A DNA stretch of 64,000 nt, from contig CM035807.1 in NCBI GenBank assembly GCA_020466095.1, forward strand, positions 33,423,184 through 33,487,183, in the 5' to 3' direction. Below are positions 33,775 through 45,315 of the stretch, one piece after another. The notes under the pieces are model-generated. The model was not told the DNA's origin, ran no database searches, and was given only the letters and a program-made list of their open reading frames with translations. The stretch's first letter is position 1; each line of letters begins with the position of its first letter. Both the position numbers and the translations under genes were made by a program. The stretch is from Chlorops oryzae (Eukaryota; Arthropoda; Insecta; Diptera; Chloropidae).

Positions 33775-34669
33775 GAATTTACTTTATACAAATACATTAC
33801 ACAGGCCAACAAATTAATTATTTTCGTTTGGTGCAGCGATTTCGTTCATTATTACGGATAAGGGTTGTATTGGTAATATCAAAAATATTTTTTTTAATTT
33901 TTGCCTAGGTGTAGTTTTGGAGCTACCATCAATTTTGTGTGAGGTCTTCAGTTGTTCCGCTTTTACGGAAAAATATATATATTACTGCTTTGTTAACTTA
34001 TCATGGTTGATACGTATCAAAGCTTAAACAACGGCCTATAAAATGACACCCTTTTTATGAAGATAGAGCTTGTAGTTTATACGGTACGAGCTTCGCAATT
34101 GTACAAAATGAGAATTTTTTAAATTTTTCTTCCATTTTTGGAGCTTTTTTGACCTTTTATGGCATGAAAAAAAATTTCTTTAAATATTCTTTTTGTATGG
34201 TTTGAAAGGTGTTTCTTTATACTAAGTCCTGTAGCAAAATATTTTGATTTCCGATTTATAATGTGGAGGATATGGTACGAATTGTTAAAAGAATTAAGCT
34301 CTCATTTTTAAAGTACAAAAAACAACTCCCAAGATTTTCAAATGAATTGATCTAGTAGTTTACTCTCCCTTTTATACTTTACAACAAATTTTGATTAAAG
34401 AGCCAGTCTTCGTTAAAATGAATTCATCGAGACCATACAATACTACAACCGACACTCTCTAAATTTTTTGAATTTGCTTGTAGGTATGATAAGAATATGC
34501 GGGTGCGATAGAGACAGAGAACAGTTTACATGAGTGCGACTGAAAAAGATAGAGTTTTGTCAATGACTGCTGTGGTGAACAGTTCAACAGCTTTGCAGGA
34601 AGTATGAGTAGTTAAGCTCTAGCGTCTTACTAGTTCTAATTCCACCAGCACTGGTTCTTCTTTATACCC
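33775..34669. other. No gene recognised
   Basis: AT-rich sequence between the 131-bp MITE and the Harbinger element. I see no frame, repeat or RNA gene. Confidence 0.3.
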
Positions 34670-34927
34670 CTGGGGTGCGATTCCCAATATGTGAAAAAGT
34701 GAAGTGGCGAGTTTTTTTTCACTGTGAGAAATTCAGCTGTTTTTTCATTTTTTCACTTCATTTCTCACTTAGAAGCGATTCCCGTCGACAAATTTTACTC
34801 GCTGTGAGAAAAACCAACGAGTAGTGTGGTTGAAATTCTGTTCAGTGAGTTTGGTGAAAATAAAAGCATCATTTAAGCATCAGCTGCGAGTGTGTGAGCA
34901 AATAAAAACAATCTGCATTTTCTGAAA

Positions 34928-36345
34928 ATGGCAAATATTTTATTTTTTGATATTTCGGAGGCGAATGATCGTAATGGTCAATTGTAAGTACATTACAATT
35001 GTTTGTGTTCATTTAAACTGATGGTTTTTTTTTTGCAGATTACATTTGTTAACTCTAAGAAGATCCTTGCGAGATAGCGAAAAACCCATTCGAAAACATA
35101 ACTGAAGAAGCATTTGTACAACTATACCGCTTAAATAAAAGGCTTTGCCTCAATCTTATAAATGAGCTGCAACCATTCATGAAAATTGGAAGGACAATGC
35201 ATTCAATTCCTTGCTTTCTGAAGGTATTGGCTGCCCTACGGATTTTACGGCACGGGAAGTTTTCAACGTAGTGTCGGTCAAGACGCGTTGTCGTGCTTAT
35301 CCCAATCTTCGATAAGTAGATGCGTGACTGAAGTAACTGCAGCACTAAACAGAATTGCGCATCATCATGTCAAATTTCCCGAATTGAAGACTTTGCCGGA
35401 ATAAAAGCAAAATTTTATGCACAATATGGTTTTTTCAGGAGTAATCGGCTTAATAGATGGAACGCAATATAAAAATAGCTGTTCCTTCTCGTAATGTTGA
35501 GCATGTTTATGTTTGTCGAAAAGGAGGCTACTCTAAAAACATTCAAATAATATGTGATGCCGACTATTTGATTTTGGGTGCGAGTGCTCGATTTGGTGGT
35601 GCAACTCATGACTCGTATGTATGGAGAAACTCTCAGCATTTTCGATTCCTACGAAGTCTGTATGAAAATGGCACTAGGAATTTTTGGCTTTAGGCGATAG
35701 TGGATATCCTCTCCAAGTAAGTTATAACTTATATATTAATAAGGTTGTTCACGAAGGATTGGTTATCGGGTTATGTGGTAAAAATAAAAAAACACCTATG
35801 GCTATCATGAAGACCCTTTTGTTTATGAAAGATTTTTTGCCTACACAATCAGCTGTGCCGAATCTTCGTTCCGGCACCTACTTTTTTAATTTTGTACCAC
35901 ATAACCCGATAACCACTCCTTCGTGAACAACCTTAATGTTTTTTAAATTTTCTATAATTTAATATTTTTTAGCCTTGGCTTATGACACCGTTTCCAAATG
36001 CGGTGAATGAATTCCAGGAGCGCTATAACGCAGCTCATAAAAAATACAAGGTGTGGAGTGGAGAGATGTATTGGCCTATTAAAACAAAGATTTCGATGCC
36101 TTAGTAAAGAAAGAGCGCTGTTTTATAGTCCAAGTAAAGTGACATATATAATTAACGCCTGCATAGTGCTTCACAATATTTTAATCCGTGCAAGAGTCCC
36201 ATTCGAGGAATTTTTGTCAGACAACAGCGAGCGGGAATCTGTAAGTGACTCAGAAGGGATTTTTCAAGAGAGTCAAGGAAACGACTTCCTTCGTGTTGCT
36301 CGAGAGCAAAGAGAAAAAATTGTTCGAGACTGTTTCACATCTTAA
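34928..36345 (+). pseudogene. Harbinger transposase pseudogene
   Basis: Exon 1 (34928-34983, MANILFFDISEAND) ends at a GTAAGT donor; the acceptor TTTTTTGCAG is at 35038. The next part has NPFENITEEAFVQLYRLNKR, KVLAAL and QDALSCLSQSSISRCVTEV, but in different frames, with at least three indels and a stop at about 35403. From about 35427 the catalytic domain is readable: GLIDGTQ (first Asp), CDADYLI, HDSYVW and LGDSGYPL (second Asp). Then comes an intron (35717 to about 35972) that contains a MITE. The last exon has PWLMTPFPNA, a further frame slip, and CGVERCIGLLKQRFR with the catalytic Glu, to a stop at 36345. All three catalytic residues survive, but the frame does not. Confidence 0.85.
35741..35934. 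mobile_element. 194-bp foldback MITE in the Harbinger transposase intron
   Basis: Inverted arms AAGGTTGTTCACGAAGGA ... TGGTTATCGGGTTATGTGG pair with the right end over about 40 bp. Flanked by AAT at 35738-35740 and 35935-35937. It lies wholly within the intron that separates the second Asp exon from the Glu exon. Confidence 0.78.
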
Positions 36346-36523
36346 GTTAAAATTCTATCACAGCAAAATGTAACTTTCAAAATTTGTTTTAGTTAAAAAA
36401 ATATGTGAATGGATTTTTAAGAAATAAAAATATCACTTTTATTCATAGCGCTACAAAATAAAAAATTCGTTCAAAGGCACTTAAATATAAAAAAAACAGT
36501 TGGAGTTCCCTTGAATATTATTT

Positions 36524-37392
36524 TTAACATCCCAAAAGATTGTTTAGTAACTCCAAATTTTCCTGGATGCTTTTAAGGATTTGGTTGTTACTCTCCATTA
36601 ATGCAATTTTCTGCTTCTTTAAGTTGATTTTTTCTTTTTCAATTTCCAAAAGTTCTCTCTGCAAATTTTCTTTTGGATGTCTGTCTTGGCGTCTCCTTTT
36701 TTGTCTACTCCCAGACGTTGAAGGTTCTTTTTCCATTTCAGGGAGCATAACGTCTTCATTGATAGTGCAAGACGGCTGTAAACAATAAATTTTCATGTAG
36801 CATATATGAATATTTAAATATTCTTTTAAATGTATACTTACTATTTCCGAAAGACCTAATTCGGACTCGGGGGGAGCATCTCCATCAACAGCTTCCTTGG
36901 TCGTAATATTTATAATTCGGTCTTCCAACTCCGATAAGGGTTTTTGAGAGATGCGACCATTCCCTGTCTGATTTAAGGCGTTTTTTAAGGCACTATATTT
37001 AGTCCTAGTATTTTGCCTGTAGAAATTTGAGTTTTTTCATTTTAAATTCAAAAACTAACAATCAAACTATTTTTTCATACCTTAAGTCACGCCAATATTT
37101 TTTCCATTTCTGGCCGTCCTTACATGTGCCACCAATGGCGTTTAATTCTGTAGCCAATGTAGACCACTTTTGTTCCGAATGTTTTGCGCCATTAACTGAA
37201 ATATATCTAAAAACAATTCGTTTTTAATTGCAATTTTTTTACACATTGCACGTTTGTTTACCTGTCGTTAGCGAAATCAATGTTGCTTTCCAGATAATCT
37301 ATTAAATATTCTTTTTGTGCCTCAGAGGCTTTGCCGCTCCGTACAACTTTTTTCCATTTCGTGAAAAAAACTCACTGACAAATTCTCGGTGA
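36524..37392 (-). pseudogene. Harbinger partner protein, Myb/SANT-like
   Basis: DNA-binding partner of Harbinger transposases. Read on the minus strand: a start ATGGAAAAAA near 37360 is one base out of frame with KASEAQKEYLIDYLESNIDF, implying one extra A. Introns with GT..AG follow at NDR and at YWRDLR. Then comes YISVNGAKHSEQKWSTLATE, GTCKDGQKWKKYWRDLR, TRTKYSALKNALN (the trihelix-like Myb/SANT domain with its Trp residues), and an acidic linker. The last exon (from about 36780) has RQKRRRQDRHPKENL and a Leu/Lys-rich coiled coil to the stop at 36524. Only one clear break was seen. Confidence 0.7.
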
Positions 37393-37524
37393 TAAAATGA
37401 AGTGTGAGATAGTTTTTTTTGACAAGATTTATCACCGCTTCACGATACGAGAATCGCAAATACGGTGAAGTGGTGAAAAAAAACTCATTCTCACCACTTC
37501 ACATATTGGGAATCGCACCCCTGG

Positions 37525-38210
37525 TTATGTATTACTCTGTACAAAATTAACTTTGCGTGTGGGCTAAATATCACTAATTGTACACTTGAACTAACGATTT
37601 TTTTGTGATTTGGGAACCAATTGGGTAAATTGGGTATAGTAAAACACTAGTTCCTTTGAAAGATTATTGACCATAATTTGTGGTTTTTTGGTTATTTTTG
37701 TTCTAAAATTTTTTGAGCCTCCAATACGCAATATTTAAAAGACACCGAATTATTTTTCGTGTTTGTTTTATTTACAAAAATATTTGTTATACATATATAA
37801 AGATAGATTTTATTTTTGATTTCGGAGCACCAACGCTCTTTGCAACAACTATATAATGGCAATCTTATTACTGACACGAAAAACCATTTTTCCATGCAAT
37901 ACTAGTCGGAGCTTTATACGAAGCTCTACTTGCCTTTGCACTAGTTCTTTAGTTTTGGTGTAAGTACTAGTTGCATCCGGGCAATATACCTCACGCTTCC
38001 TAGTGGGTAATAAGCATTGAGCTCTGCTGTGTTGAAAGTTAGATTGTAATGTCGATGTGTGAGTTCATATGTACACAAATCGTGGTGAAAGTCAGTTTAT
38101 TTTATGTGAATGTGTTAACTGTGGGCAAAGTCAGATTGTGAATGGGCAAAGTCGGTTTATACAAGCTCCCCTCACCCGTCTTAGTGATTTTGGGAAGTGT
38201 CGCTTGTAGT
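37525..38210. other. No gene recognised
   Basis: AT-rich flank. The short frames here have no motif. The 3' part (38050-38180) has GGCAAAGTC words repeated three times and leads into the next transposon gene. Confidence 0.3.
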
Positions 38211-38219
38211 ATTGTATGA

Positions 38220-39868
38220 TCGAGACGCAAATGTCTTAATGATCCAAATGGATTTTGCTATGTTTGTGGTGAATACACCGTCAAAAAATTTAGAAAACCC
38301 ATAACGGATTACGTAAAGAAAACGTATGCTTCTTATTTTGGATTGCAAATAGAAAATGGAAATAAACCCTGGATTCCCCAAAGTGTATGTAAAACATGCT
38401 GTGAGCATTTGAGACAGTGCGTCACTGGCAAAAGACGCCGTATGAAGTTCGAATTTCCAATGCAATGGAAGGAACAAAAAATGACTACGACGACTGTTAC
38501 TTCTGTTGGGTTAATTTACGTAGCGTTAATTTACTTAAAATGCTCTATCCAAATTTGGAATCAGCTAAGAGACCCGTGCCATATGCGAAGGACACATCAC
38601 ATTCTTCCTACCTTGAACCTGAACATGAAGAATTATGTGACAACATGAAAAGTGATAGCGAGTTCGAGGACAAAGCGTCTTACGAGCGTATTCCTTTCAC
38701 CCAATCAGAATTGAATGATCTAGTGAGGGATCTGGCACTCTAAAAAGAATCTGCAGAGATACTGGCTTCCAGGCTAAAGGACAAAAACTTGTTAGCATCA
38801 ACCACTAAAGTAACATACTATCGCACTTGAGAAAAAAAATTTGTACGTTATTTTGAATCAGACGACGATATTGTTTTTTGTGCAGATGTCAAAGGGGTTC
38901 AAGAGTTAGGCCATCCACAATATATGCCGAATGAATAACGTCTATTTATAGATAGCTCTAAGCGAAGCCTTAAGTGTGTTTTACTACACAATGGCAACAA
39001 ATACGGCTCTATTCTCATCGCGCATTCCACAAAATTAAAGGAGGAATATAACAATGTCGAACTTGTCCTTGATAAAATTAAGTACAAAGATCACGAGTGG
39101 AGTATTTGTGTTGATCTAAAAATGGTGAATTTTCTCTTGGGACAGCAAAGTGGTTACACCAAATACGCGTGCTTTTATTGTCTGTGGGACAGTCGTGATA
39201 AGAAAAACCATTGGAAAAAAAGAAATTGGTCCCTTCGTGAAGCAATGGAAGTTGGAAAGCACAACATCATTAATCCATCTTTGGTTTCAAAAGAAAAAAT
39301 CATTTTGCCGCCTTTGCACATAAAATTAGGTCTGATGAAACAATTTGTAAAGGCCTTACACCAAGATGGAAAATGTTTTTCTTATATAAAAGGAAAGTTT
39401 CCAGGTCTGAGCATGGAAAAAATAAAAGCCAGAATTTTCGACGGTCCCCAGATAAGAAAATTAATCAATGATTCTGGTTTTATAGGCTCAATGAACGATT
39501 TGGAACGATATGCCTGGACTTCATTTGTGCAAGTCATACAAAATTTTCTAGGGAATCATAAATCCAATAATTATGCTCAGATTGTGAACGATATGCTCGA
39601 TAGTTTCAAACAATTAGGATGTAACATGTCAATAAAATTGCACTATCTTCATAGTCACCTTGATAAATTCCCAGAAAATCTTGGGTCATATAGCGAAGAA
39701 CAGGGCGAACGTTTTCACCAGATACTTAATATCATGGAAGAAAGGTATCAAGGACGATGGAAACGTCATATGATGGCAGACTACTGTTGGAGTAAACAAC
39801 GTGAATGCGTGAACACTTCGTATTCACGAAAGGCTAAAAAAAGGCCGTTTTTGAATGAACTACGCTAA
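38220..39868 (+). pseudogene. Uncharacterised transposon protein (PPLHIKLG family), copy 2, nearly full length
   Basis: Best copy of this family in the window. The N-terminal zinc-binding region (SRRKCLNDPNGFCYVCGEYT, KPWIPQSVCKTCCEHLRQ) starts at about 38220, where the ATG seems lost. A one-base shift in an A-run near 38478 leads to DYDDCYFCWVNLRS, an acidic linker and FTQSELNDLVRDLAL. In-frame stops follow at about 38741, 38831 and 38936. The catalytic-looking core has RLFIDSSKRSLKCVLLHNGN, CVDLKMVNFLLG, CFYCLWDSRD, ILPPLHIKLGLMKQFVKAL and NMSIKLHYLHSHLDKFPEN. It ends with EEQGERFHQ and MADYCWSKQRE. Conserved Asp residues (FIDSSK, VDLKM) suggest a nuclease, but I cannot assign a superfamily. 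Unlike copy 1 it has no intron at KIKA. Confidence 0.8.
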
Positions 39869-39956
39869 CGGATTTTATATTCAACCGCAGAAAGCGTTGC
39901 CTCAACACAATCTGGAGTCAAAAGAAAAGCTTTAACAAGTCTGTTTCCTCCCGAGT

Positions 39957-40056
39957 NNNNNNNNNNNNNNNNNNNNNNNNNNNNNNNNNNNNNNNNNNNN
40001 NNNNNNNNNNNNNNNNNNNNNNNNNNNNNNNNNNNNNNNNNNNNNNNNNNNNNNNN
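39957..40056. other. Assembly gap, 100 N
   Basis: Exactly 100 N. The minus-strand frame stays open on both sides, but the true distance is unknown. Confidence 0.99.
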
Positions 40057-40255
40057 GTGCGGGGAGAATGAGTCGTCGAACTTTGGTGCACTCAAATATT
40101 CTCCACGTGCACTTCCGCTTTTTTTAATTTTTGAGGTTCTTGCGTAATACCTCTGACTCTCTAATGGACACCCAAGCTCGTTTACATTCCAACGATAGAA
40201 ATTAAATATGAGTTTTAACAAAACAGTTTACATGAACTTAAGTTCATAAGTCTTA

Positions 40256-40933
40256 GAGCCAATTTCACCAAAGGCATTTAAGTTTAAGTACCGATTGGCA
40301 CTTAAGTACGCATTTAAGTTTCAGACCGTTTCATCAAATATAAAATTTAGTTACGCGGAAGTACGGCAGCACCTTTTATTTTTAGTGCAACACCGTCGTA
40401 ATCAGCTGATTTAAAACATAAATAAATAAGACATGGAGTCCCGCACTAAAAATTTTTCAGAAGAAATTTTTCTGCGACAGTGCAAGTTAAAACATTTTGT
40501 GTTTGAAAATAACGAGAATAAAATCACCTATTGCTTGTGTGTGCTATCTTGTGCCGTATGAGCTCCAGTATTGTCCATGCTGCTCTTTTGGAAAGGCGAA
40601 ATCTGTTTCGAAAGTCAACTTCATCGAAATATATAAAAAAGTTCTTTCGGTCCCTGATTATACGAGGTCGACGGTTTAACACAACATTAATAATTGTCTC
40701 GTAATCGCAATCACTATCATCGCTCGACATGATAAATAGAACAAGTTTCCATATACATAAATAGTTTTCTTTTTAAATCAGCTGTTTCCATTACGACAAC
40801 ACAGAGTTGCATAAACTCTACTTAAGTGCCCGATATGGATCACTTAAGTACGACTTGCCATTTAGGTTGATGAAAATGAAAATCTGTGCTTAAACGACGA
40901 TTTTTACTTAAGTATGCTTGGTGAAATTGGTTC
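40256..40933. mobile_element. 678-bp Harbinger derivative with a transposase N-terminal fragment
   Basis: Inverted ends GAGCCAATTTCACCAAAG (left) and GAACCAATTTCACCAAGC (right, reverse complement). Flanked by TTA at 40253-40255 and 40934-40936. Internal TTAAGT words are frequent near both ends. On the minus strand, 40730-40524 encodes MSSDDSDCDYETIINVVLNR, then FYFDEVDFRNRFRLSKRA and ELIRHKIAHTSNR, resembling the start of HARBI1-like transposases. The catalytic domain is deleted, so it is a deletion derivative. Confidence 0.8.
40524..40730 (-). pseudogene. HARBI1-like N-terminal fragment
   Basis: A 68-residue frame with the family's acidic start, RRPRIIRDRKN and the helix FRNRFRLSKRAAWTILELI. 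It ends before any catalytic residue. It lies inside the 678-bp TTA-flanked element and supports its Harbinger assignment. Confidence 0.55.
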
Positions 40934-41039
40934 TTAGCCAACTTTTCCATCAAAATGCCAATTCCGGTCCAGTACTTTTCTATGGCCGTGTTGCGTCGAT
41001 TTTTGTTTTTTGAAATGTGCCACAATGCGCTGTTCTGCC

Positions 41040-41638
41040 ATTTACTTCGCGTAAAAAATTGACATGTTCATATCTCTGGCATCTCAGTATAAACAAGAGA
41101 GGCAAGGGGCAAAGCAACTTTTCCTTGTTTCTTTCGTCTCTTACCTACGAACTAAATGTTTCAAAACATGTTTCATGTATGTGTGACCGGCGTCTTATGG
41201 GCACTTTACTTACTGCGTATCTCAGTATAGGCTCTAACCGAATCCATACACGCTCAAATTAATTTGCAAGCATGTTCGCAAGCACAGCATATTTTACCGT
41301 GTGTGGAGCTTCTTGCAAACATCGATTCTTGTTTGACTTCAAATTTGAGCATAATCAAATTTTTTTAATATTTTCGAGGTGTGGCCTTGTGTTTAAAAAT
41401 AAATTTGAGTGTGTATGGCGGTGCTTGCAAGCTTGCAATGTAAAAATTCATTTAATTCCGACTGTCGACGAGTGAACATTAGTCGGAAGATGTCAAACCC
41501 TATAAAATGAGGCATGGCAGAAATTTTTCAGCAATATATTCCAAAAATTAAGATAAATTGAAATTAATACATAAATTAATATATAAAACTATTAATATGT
41601 ATAATATAATTAATAATATAAACATAATAGTGGTATTC
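41040..41638. other. No gene recognised
   Basis: AT-rich DNA with a few diverged words shared with 32.0-32.2 kb (CGAACTAAATGTTTCAAAACATG). No supported frame. Confidence 0.3.
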
Positions 41639-42147
41639 AAGCAGGTGGGCATCTTGGGCATTTGGGCAAATTGGTTTGTATGGAAAATCGTTTCCACAGC
41701 TGGGCAACTATTGCACATCGATTTTGATGTGCAACATTTGCCCGATTTTCTGTGCAAATGAGCGCTATGGCGACCCTACAGTGTCATATGAGTATGAATG
41801 TATGAAGAAATACAAAAGCCATGATTTATAAAGTTCAATAAGTGAAAAACAAGTGAAATTGAATAAATGCCATGCATCTATTTAATAATACGACTATCGT
41901 TTTTACAAATAAATATTTTTTTTCCAAAAAATTTTTGCATCTTATTTTTTTGATATCAATAATATCTGCGTACTATAAATGTGAAAGACCAAACATGTTT
42001 TGACTGTCTGTATGGACCTTAAAAAAAAAACAAGTGTTATCGTTGAATTTTTGCACTCGTTCTTCTGAGGGTTGTTCATGCAAAAGTGCAAAATTTGCTA
42101 GTGCAAAATTTGCCCACTCCAATTGCCCCATCTGCTTGAATACCACT
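41639..42147. mobile_element. About 510-bp inverted-repeat element
   Basis: The left end AGTGGTATTCAAGCAGGTGG and the right end (reverse complement AGTGGTATTCAAGCAGATGG) are inverted repeats. The subterminal GGGCAAATT words also match. Flanks are TA on both sides, but the boundary is not certain. No transposase. Confidence 0.65.
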
Positions 42148-42149
42148 AA

Positions 42150-42690
42150 TATAAAACAAGTAAAGAAGTTTACATCGGCTAAGCCGATTGCACACATACC
42201 TTTTCCTCGGGGGAATGAAAAATGGCCCCAATGAAAAATGGTCCCAAACTGAAAATGAAAAAAGGCCCCAAATTTTGGGGCAATTTTGCATTTTGAAAAA
42301 TGACCCCAAATAAAAAATGAAATTTTGCCCCAAAATAAAATGAAAAAAGGCCCCAAAATCAAAAAGATGTGCTTTTAATCTAAATGAATTTGAAAAACTA
42401 GAAATGAAAAATGGCCCCAATTTTGGGTTAATTTTTCATTATGCAAAATGGCCCCACTTTAAAAAATGAAATTTGGCTCCAAAATCAAATGATATAAAAC
42501 AGGGCTGGAACGCGAAATGGATTCATAACCAAATAAAAGAGGCCCCGACTTTTGGGGTCATTTTGCATTATGAATTATAGCCCCAACATGAAATGAAAAA
42601 CCACCCCAAGAATCAGGATTCGTTTTGAATGCAAATGAAAAATGGCCCCAAACTACAACTTGAAATTTTTTAATTCAAAAATGGCCGCAA
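42150..42690. repeat. GCCCC-rich array 1 with a hairpin head
   Basis: Starts ACAAGTAAAGAAGTTTACAT and the short palindrome ATCGGCTAAGCCGAT, then CCTTTTCCTCGG. From 42207 it is an array of degenerate units of the type GAAAAATGGCCCCAAA with alternating GGGGTAATTTTGCATTATG. Same family as 45730-45795, 51768-51941 and 53730-54835. Minus frames across it (41973-42420) are low-complexity products, not genes. Confidence 0.75.
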
Positions 42691-42705
42691 AATTGAGGTC
42701 GATAA

Positions 42706-44030
42706 AGTTGGCAATGCGTTTGATTGATATCTAGTCAGCTCTACGAGCGTCAGCATATAGAACTATAGGTCTAACTCTTCTTCTTCCTAATCCCTGCAAT
42801 GTGTTAGAGCTACGCTGCTTCAACATAGGCATATAGCATGAGGAAAAGAGAAGCACGCTATGGCAGCGAAATCTTTAGCTCTGCTCTGGTGAAATGCATT
42901 GCCACCTTTATTTTTAATTTTGGGAGATTTTCGAGTTCATTACATATAAAATATCTACCAAAATCATAAAATGATATGAAAAGCTTGAAAAACATAAAAC
43001 TAATCAAGGAAACTCAATATCAAGGAGAAATATAAATTGTTTTTTTGTCCTACCCTGTCCACATAACTTTTTGATCACACTATTTCAGCAAAAATGCTAA
43101 ATTCTTTGTACAATCTAATTCGTAGCCGTAGTCAAAAAAGTTTGTCAATTTATTACAAAATGAACACATTCGTGCACATTGAGCAAAAACATATCGTAAT
43201 ACATTTAGTAAAGTTTCAATTAAGAACTTTTCAAGCAATATAAAAAACAGAGCCGACGCCGTGTTTCTTTTATAATTTTCTTGCAAGTGGCATCATAGTG
43301 CCACTTTTTGTCTGCCCGTATTGTTGTTGGTAGTTTTCTGGTGAATTTCTCGAAAGAGTTGAATTTCCTATTCCTGCTTAAGGTTTTTGTTGGTAGCTTT
43401 TTGGTGAATTTCTCGAAAGAGTTGAGTTTCCTATCCCTGCCTAATGGGGAGTTTCTTATTAGCGGCAGAGGCCTTTCGACGTCGACAGTTAGACCTATAG
43501 TACTATATGGCGTCAGTCCGATAAAATTGCGGCTTAAAAACTTTATTATAATAAGGTGCTTAATTAGGTGCTTCTAAAAACCTAGGATAGTAACCGATAA
43601 ATCCTTGCATTGTTTGTGTAGGATCGTTTTTAATTCTTCGACCCCTATTTCTTTTAAATGAACAGAAAAGCTGTTTTCTGCGGAGAGCTTCCCCGTATTA
43701 TGGAAGCTCAATTGAAACACTCTCTGTTAATGGCACGTGACATATTGTTACAGGGTTGCATTTGAAATCATTTTTTAACATTCATGGATTACATTTACAA
43801 TCGTTTAACTAAAAAGTGTTAATTTAACTTTAAATGACGTCATTCGCCTCATCGGATTCTCTTTCAGGGTAGGCGGGGGTCTAGAACACGAAAACTTGCA
43901 TTAAACAACTGACTTTGCTCTTCCAGCTTTAGGGACGTCGCACTTGTACTGATTAATATATATTTTTAAAAAAATTTGTTTTACTTGTAAATAAAATTGC
44001 CTTCTTTTGCATATTTCATTAAAAAAAAAA
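42706..44030. other. Mostly non-coding; tandem duplication at 43325-43450
   Basis: A possible inverted pair TTGGCAATGCGTTT (about 42708) and AAATGCATTGCCACC (about 42892) may mark a 190-bp MITE. At 43325-43450 two copies of a roughly 65-bp unit (GTTGGTAGTTTTCTGGTGAA ... TTTCCTATTCCTGC) lie in tandem. The rest is AT-rich; no gene seen. Confidence 0.4.
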
Positions 44031-45296
44031 TTATTTAATATTTTTATTTGCGGCAAAAAACGGTTTTCTTGAGAAATTCAAGGTGTACGTAAAGTTTTTT
44101 GGTTCTGTGTATCTGTGATCATAGAATCCTCTTTTTTCCTTTTTAAAAGTTGACTTCGATTTTAACGGGCAGTTTTTTGTCCGCGATTCACGTATAGTCC
44201 CAATGTCTCGAAATCCTTTTTGTTTGAGTATAACCAGAAGATCATAAGAACTAAAAAAGTTGTCGAAAAACACAATGTGGTCGGAGGGATTAGGAACTTT
44301 TGCCAAAAAGTCTGTGACAACTCTAGATCCTAATGGCATTTGTGGCTTTTCTGCACCAACGCCTTTAGCTCCACAATACGTATCAACCTGGTACAAGTAA
44401 CCACAACTGCTGGTCATCATCCAATTTTTAAAGCCAAATCTTACAGGTTTTCCTCTGATGAATTGTTTGGATGAATGACTGCCAAAGTATCGCACCATTG
44501 ATTCATCAATTGAAAGTTTTTCGTGCATGTAGCCAAACTGGCAAAATTTTTTGGAGAGCAAATTTCCTAAAAGTCTTACTTTGGCCATTTTGTCAGTAGC
44601 TTCCAAGTTATAGTTGTCAACGAGGTGCAGATACTTTTTGATTTCCTTGAATCTGTTTCGGGGCATATTGTTTGCAACAAATGATGAACGAGTATCTTCG
44701 TCTGTTTGCCAGTACATATCTTCTTTTCGGCATTGAGTGGTAGCCAGTATATAACAAATTCCCAAGAACATTTTTAAATCGTTTTCGGAGAATGAAAAAT
44801 TGTGTACATTTTTCTGTGAAGCGTAGAGACAAGTTTGCTCAACTATAAAATCAACAACTTCTTTGTCAAACAAAATTTCAAACACTTCAAGCGGTGATTT
44901 ATCCTTCAATTCCTTTATCATTACTGACTTCTTTTCTAAGAAAAAACTTGTTTTCGGCATTTCAATAGAACATGCCTTTTTTGACCATTTTTGCGGGATT
45001 CCAGAAGCTTTTGAAGGTTTTATTCTACGTTTTAGCTCTTGAAGTGGTAAATCATCTTCACTTTCACTTCTGCAAAATATTTCGATCTCTCTCAGAACAT
45101 CGTGTGGCACATTTACATTTAAAATTTCATCAGGATCACCTTCTTCTTCATCGGTGTTGCAATCTGGATCTGGCGGAATCAAGGTTATGTCAAAGTTGGC
45201 ACGGCTTGTGGAGCTTTCAACAAAATCTAACGCAACGTCTAAATTTTCAAACCGTTTGCGATAAAAGCTAGATGGTTTGATACTTTCAAATTCCAT
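44031..45296 (-). pseudogene. piggyBac-like transposase, C-terminally truncated
   Basis: PGBD-type transposase, 421 codons, from MEFESIKPSS. It has an acidic N-terminus (NTDEEEGDPDE), a conserved core with FLGICYILATTQCRKEDMYW, the first catalytic Asp D264 in LSIDESMVRYFG and the second D345 in IVFFDNFFSS. It continues to KEKRGFYDHRYTEPKN, then ends about 25 residues later. The YN..GGVD segment with the third Asp and the C-terminal Cys-rich domain is missing. It is clearly different in sequence from the copy at 29954. Its 5' end is beside a TTAA-flanked inverted repeat (45725). Confidence 0.85.
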
Positions 45297-45315
45297 TTCA
45301 ACCTAAAAAATTGCA

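Larger units (their letters stand above)
34673..37520. mobile_element. PIF/Harbinger transposon with both genes, decayed
   Basis: Ends are inverted repeats GGGTGCGATTCCCAATATGT with about 24 bp near-perfect, followed by further imperfect CACTTC-rich inverted sequence. With this boundary the flanks are CTG at 34670-34672 and 37521-37523. The exact cut is ambiguous because the end overlaps a CCCCTGGGG palindrome. Contents: transposase on the plus strand and a Myb/SANT-like gene on the minus strand, arranged convergently, plus a MITE in a transposase intron. Confidence 0.85.
39869..41030 (-). other. Possible minus-strand coding relic around a gap and a Harbinger insertion
   Basis: On the minus strand, frames at 40221-40057 (GCPLESQRYYARTSKIKK, GEYLSAPKFDDSFSPH) and 39956-39869 (RLVKAFLLTPDCVEATLSA) flank the N gap in one reading frame. 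They look protein-like but I cannot identify them. The 678-bp Harbinger derivative at 40256-40933 separates them from 40937-41030. Confidence 0.3.

Noticed and set aside
41973..42420. Minus-strand frames rich in WGHF/FFHF
   Set aside because: They are low-complexity translations of the GCCCC array.
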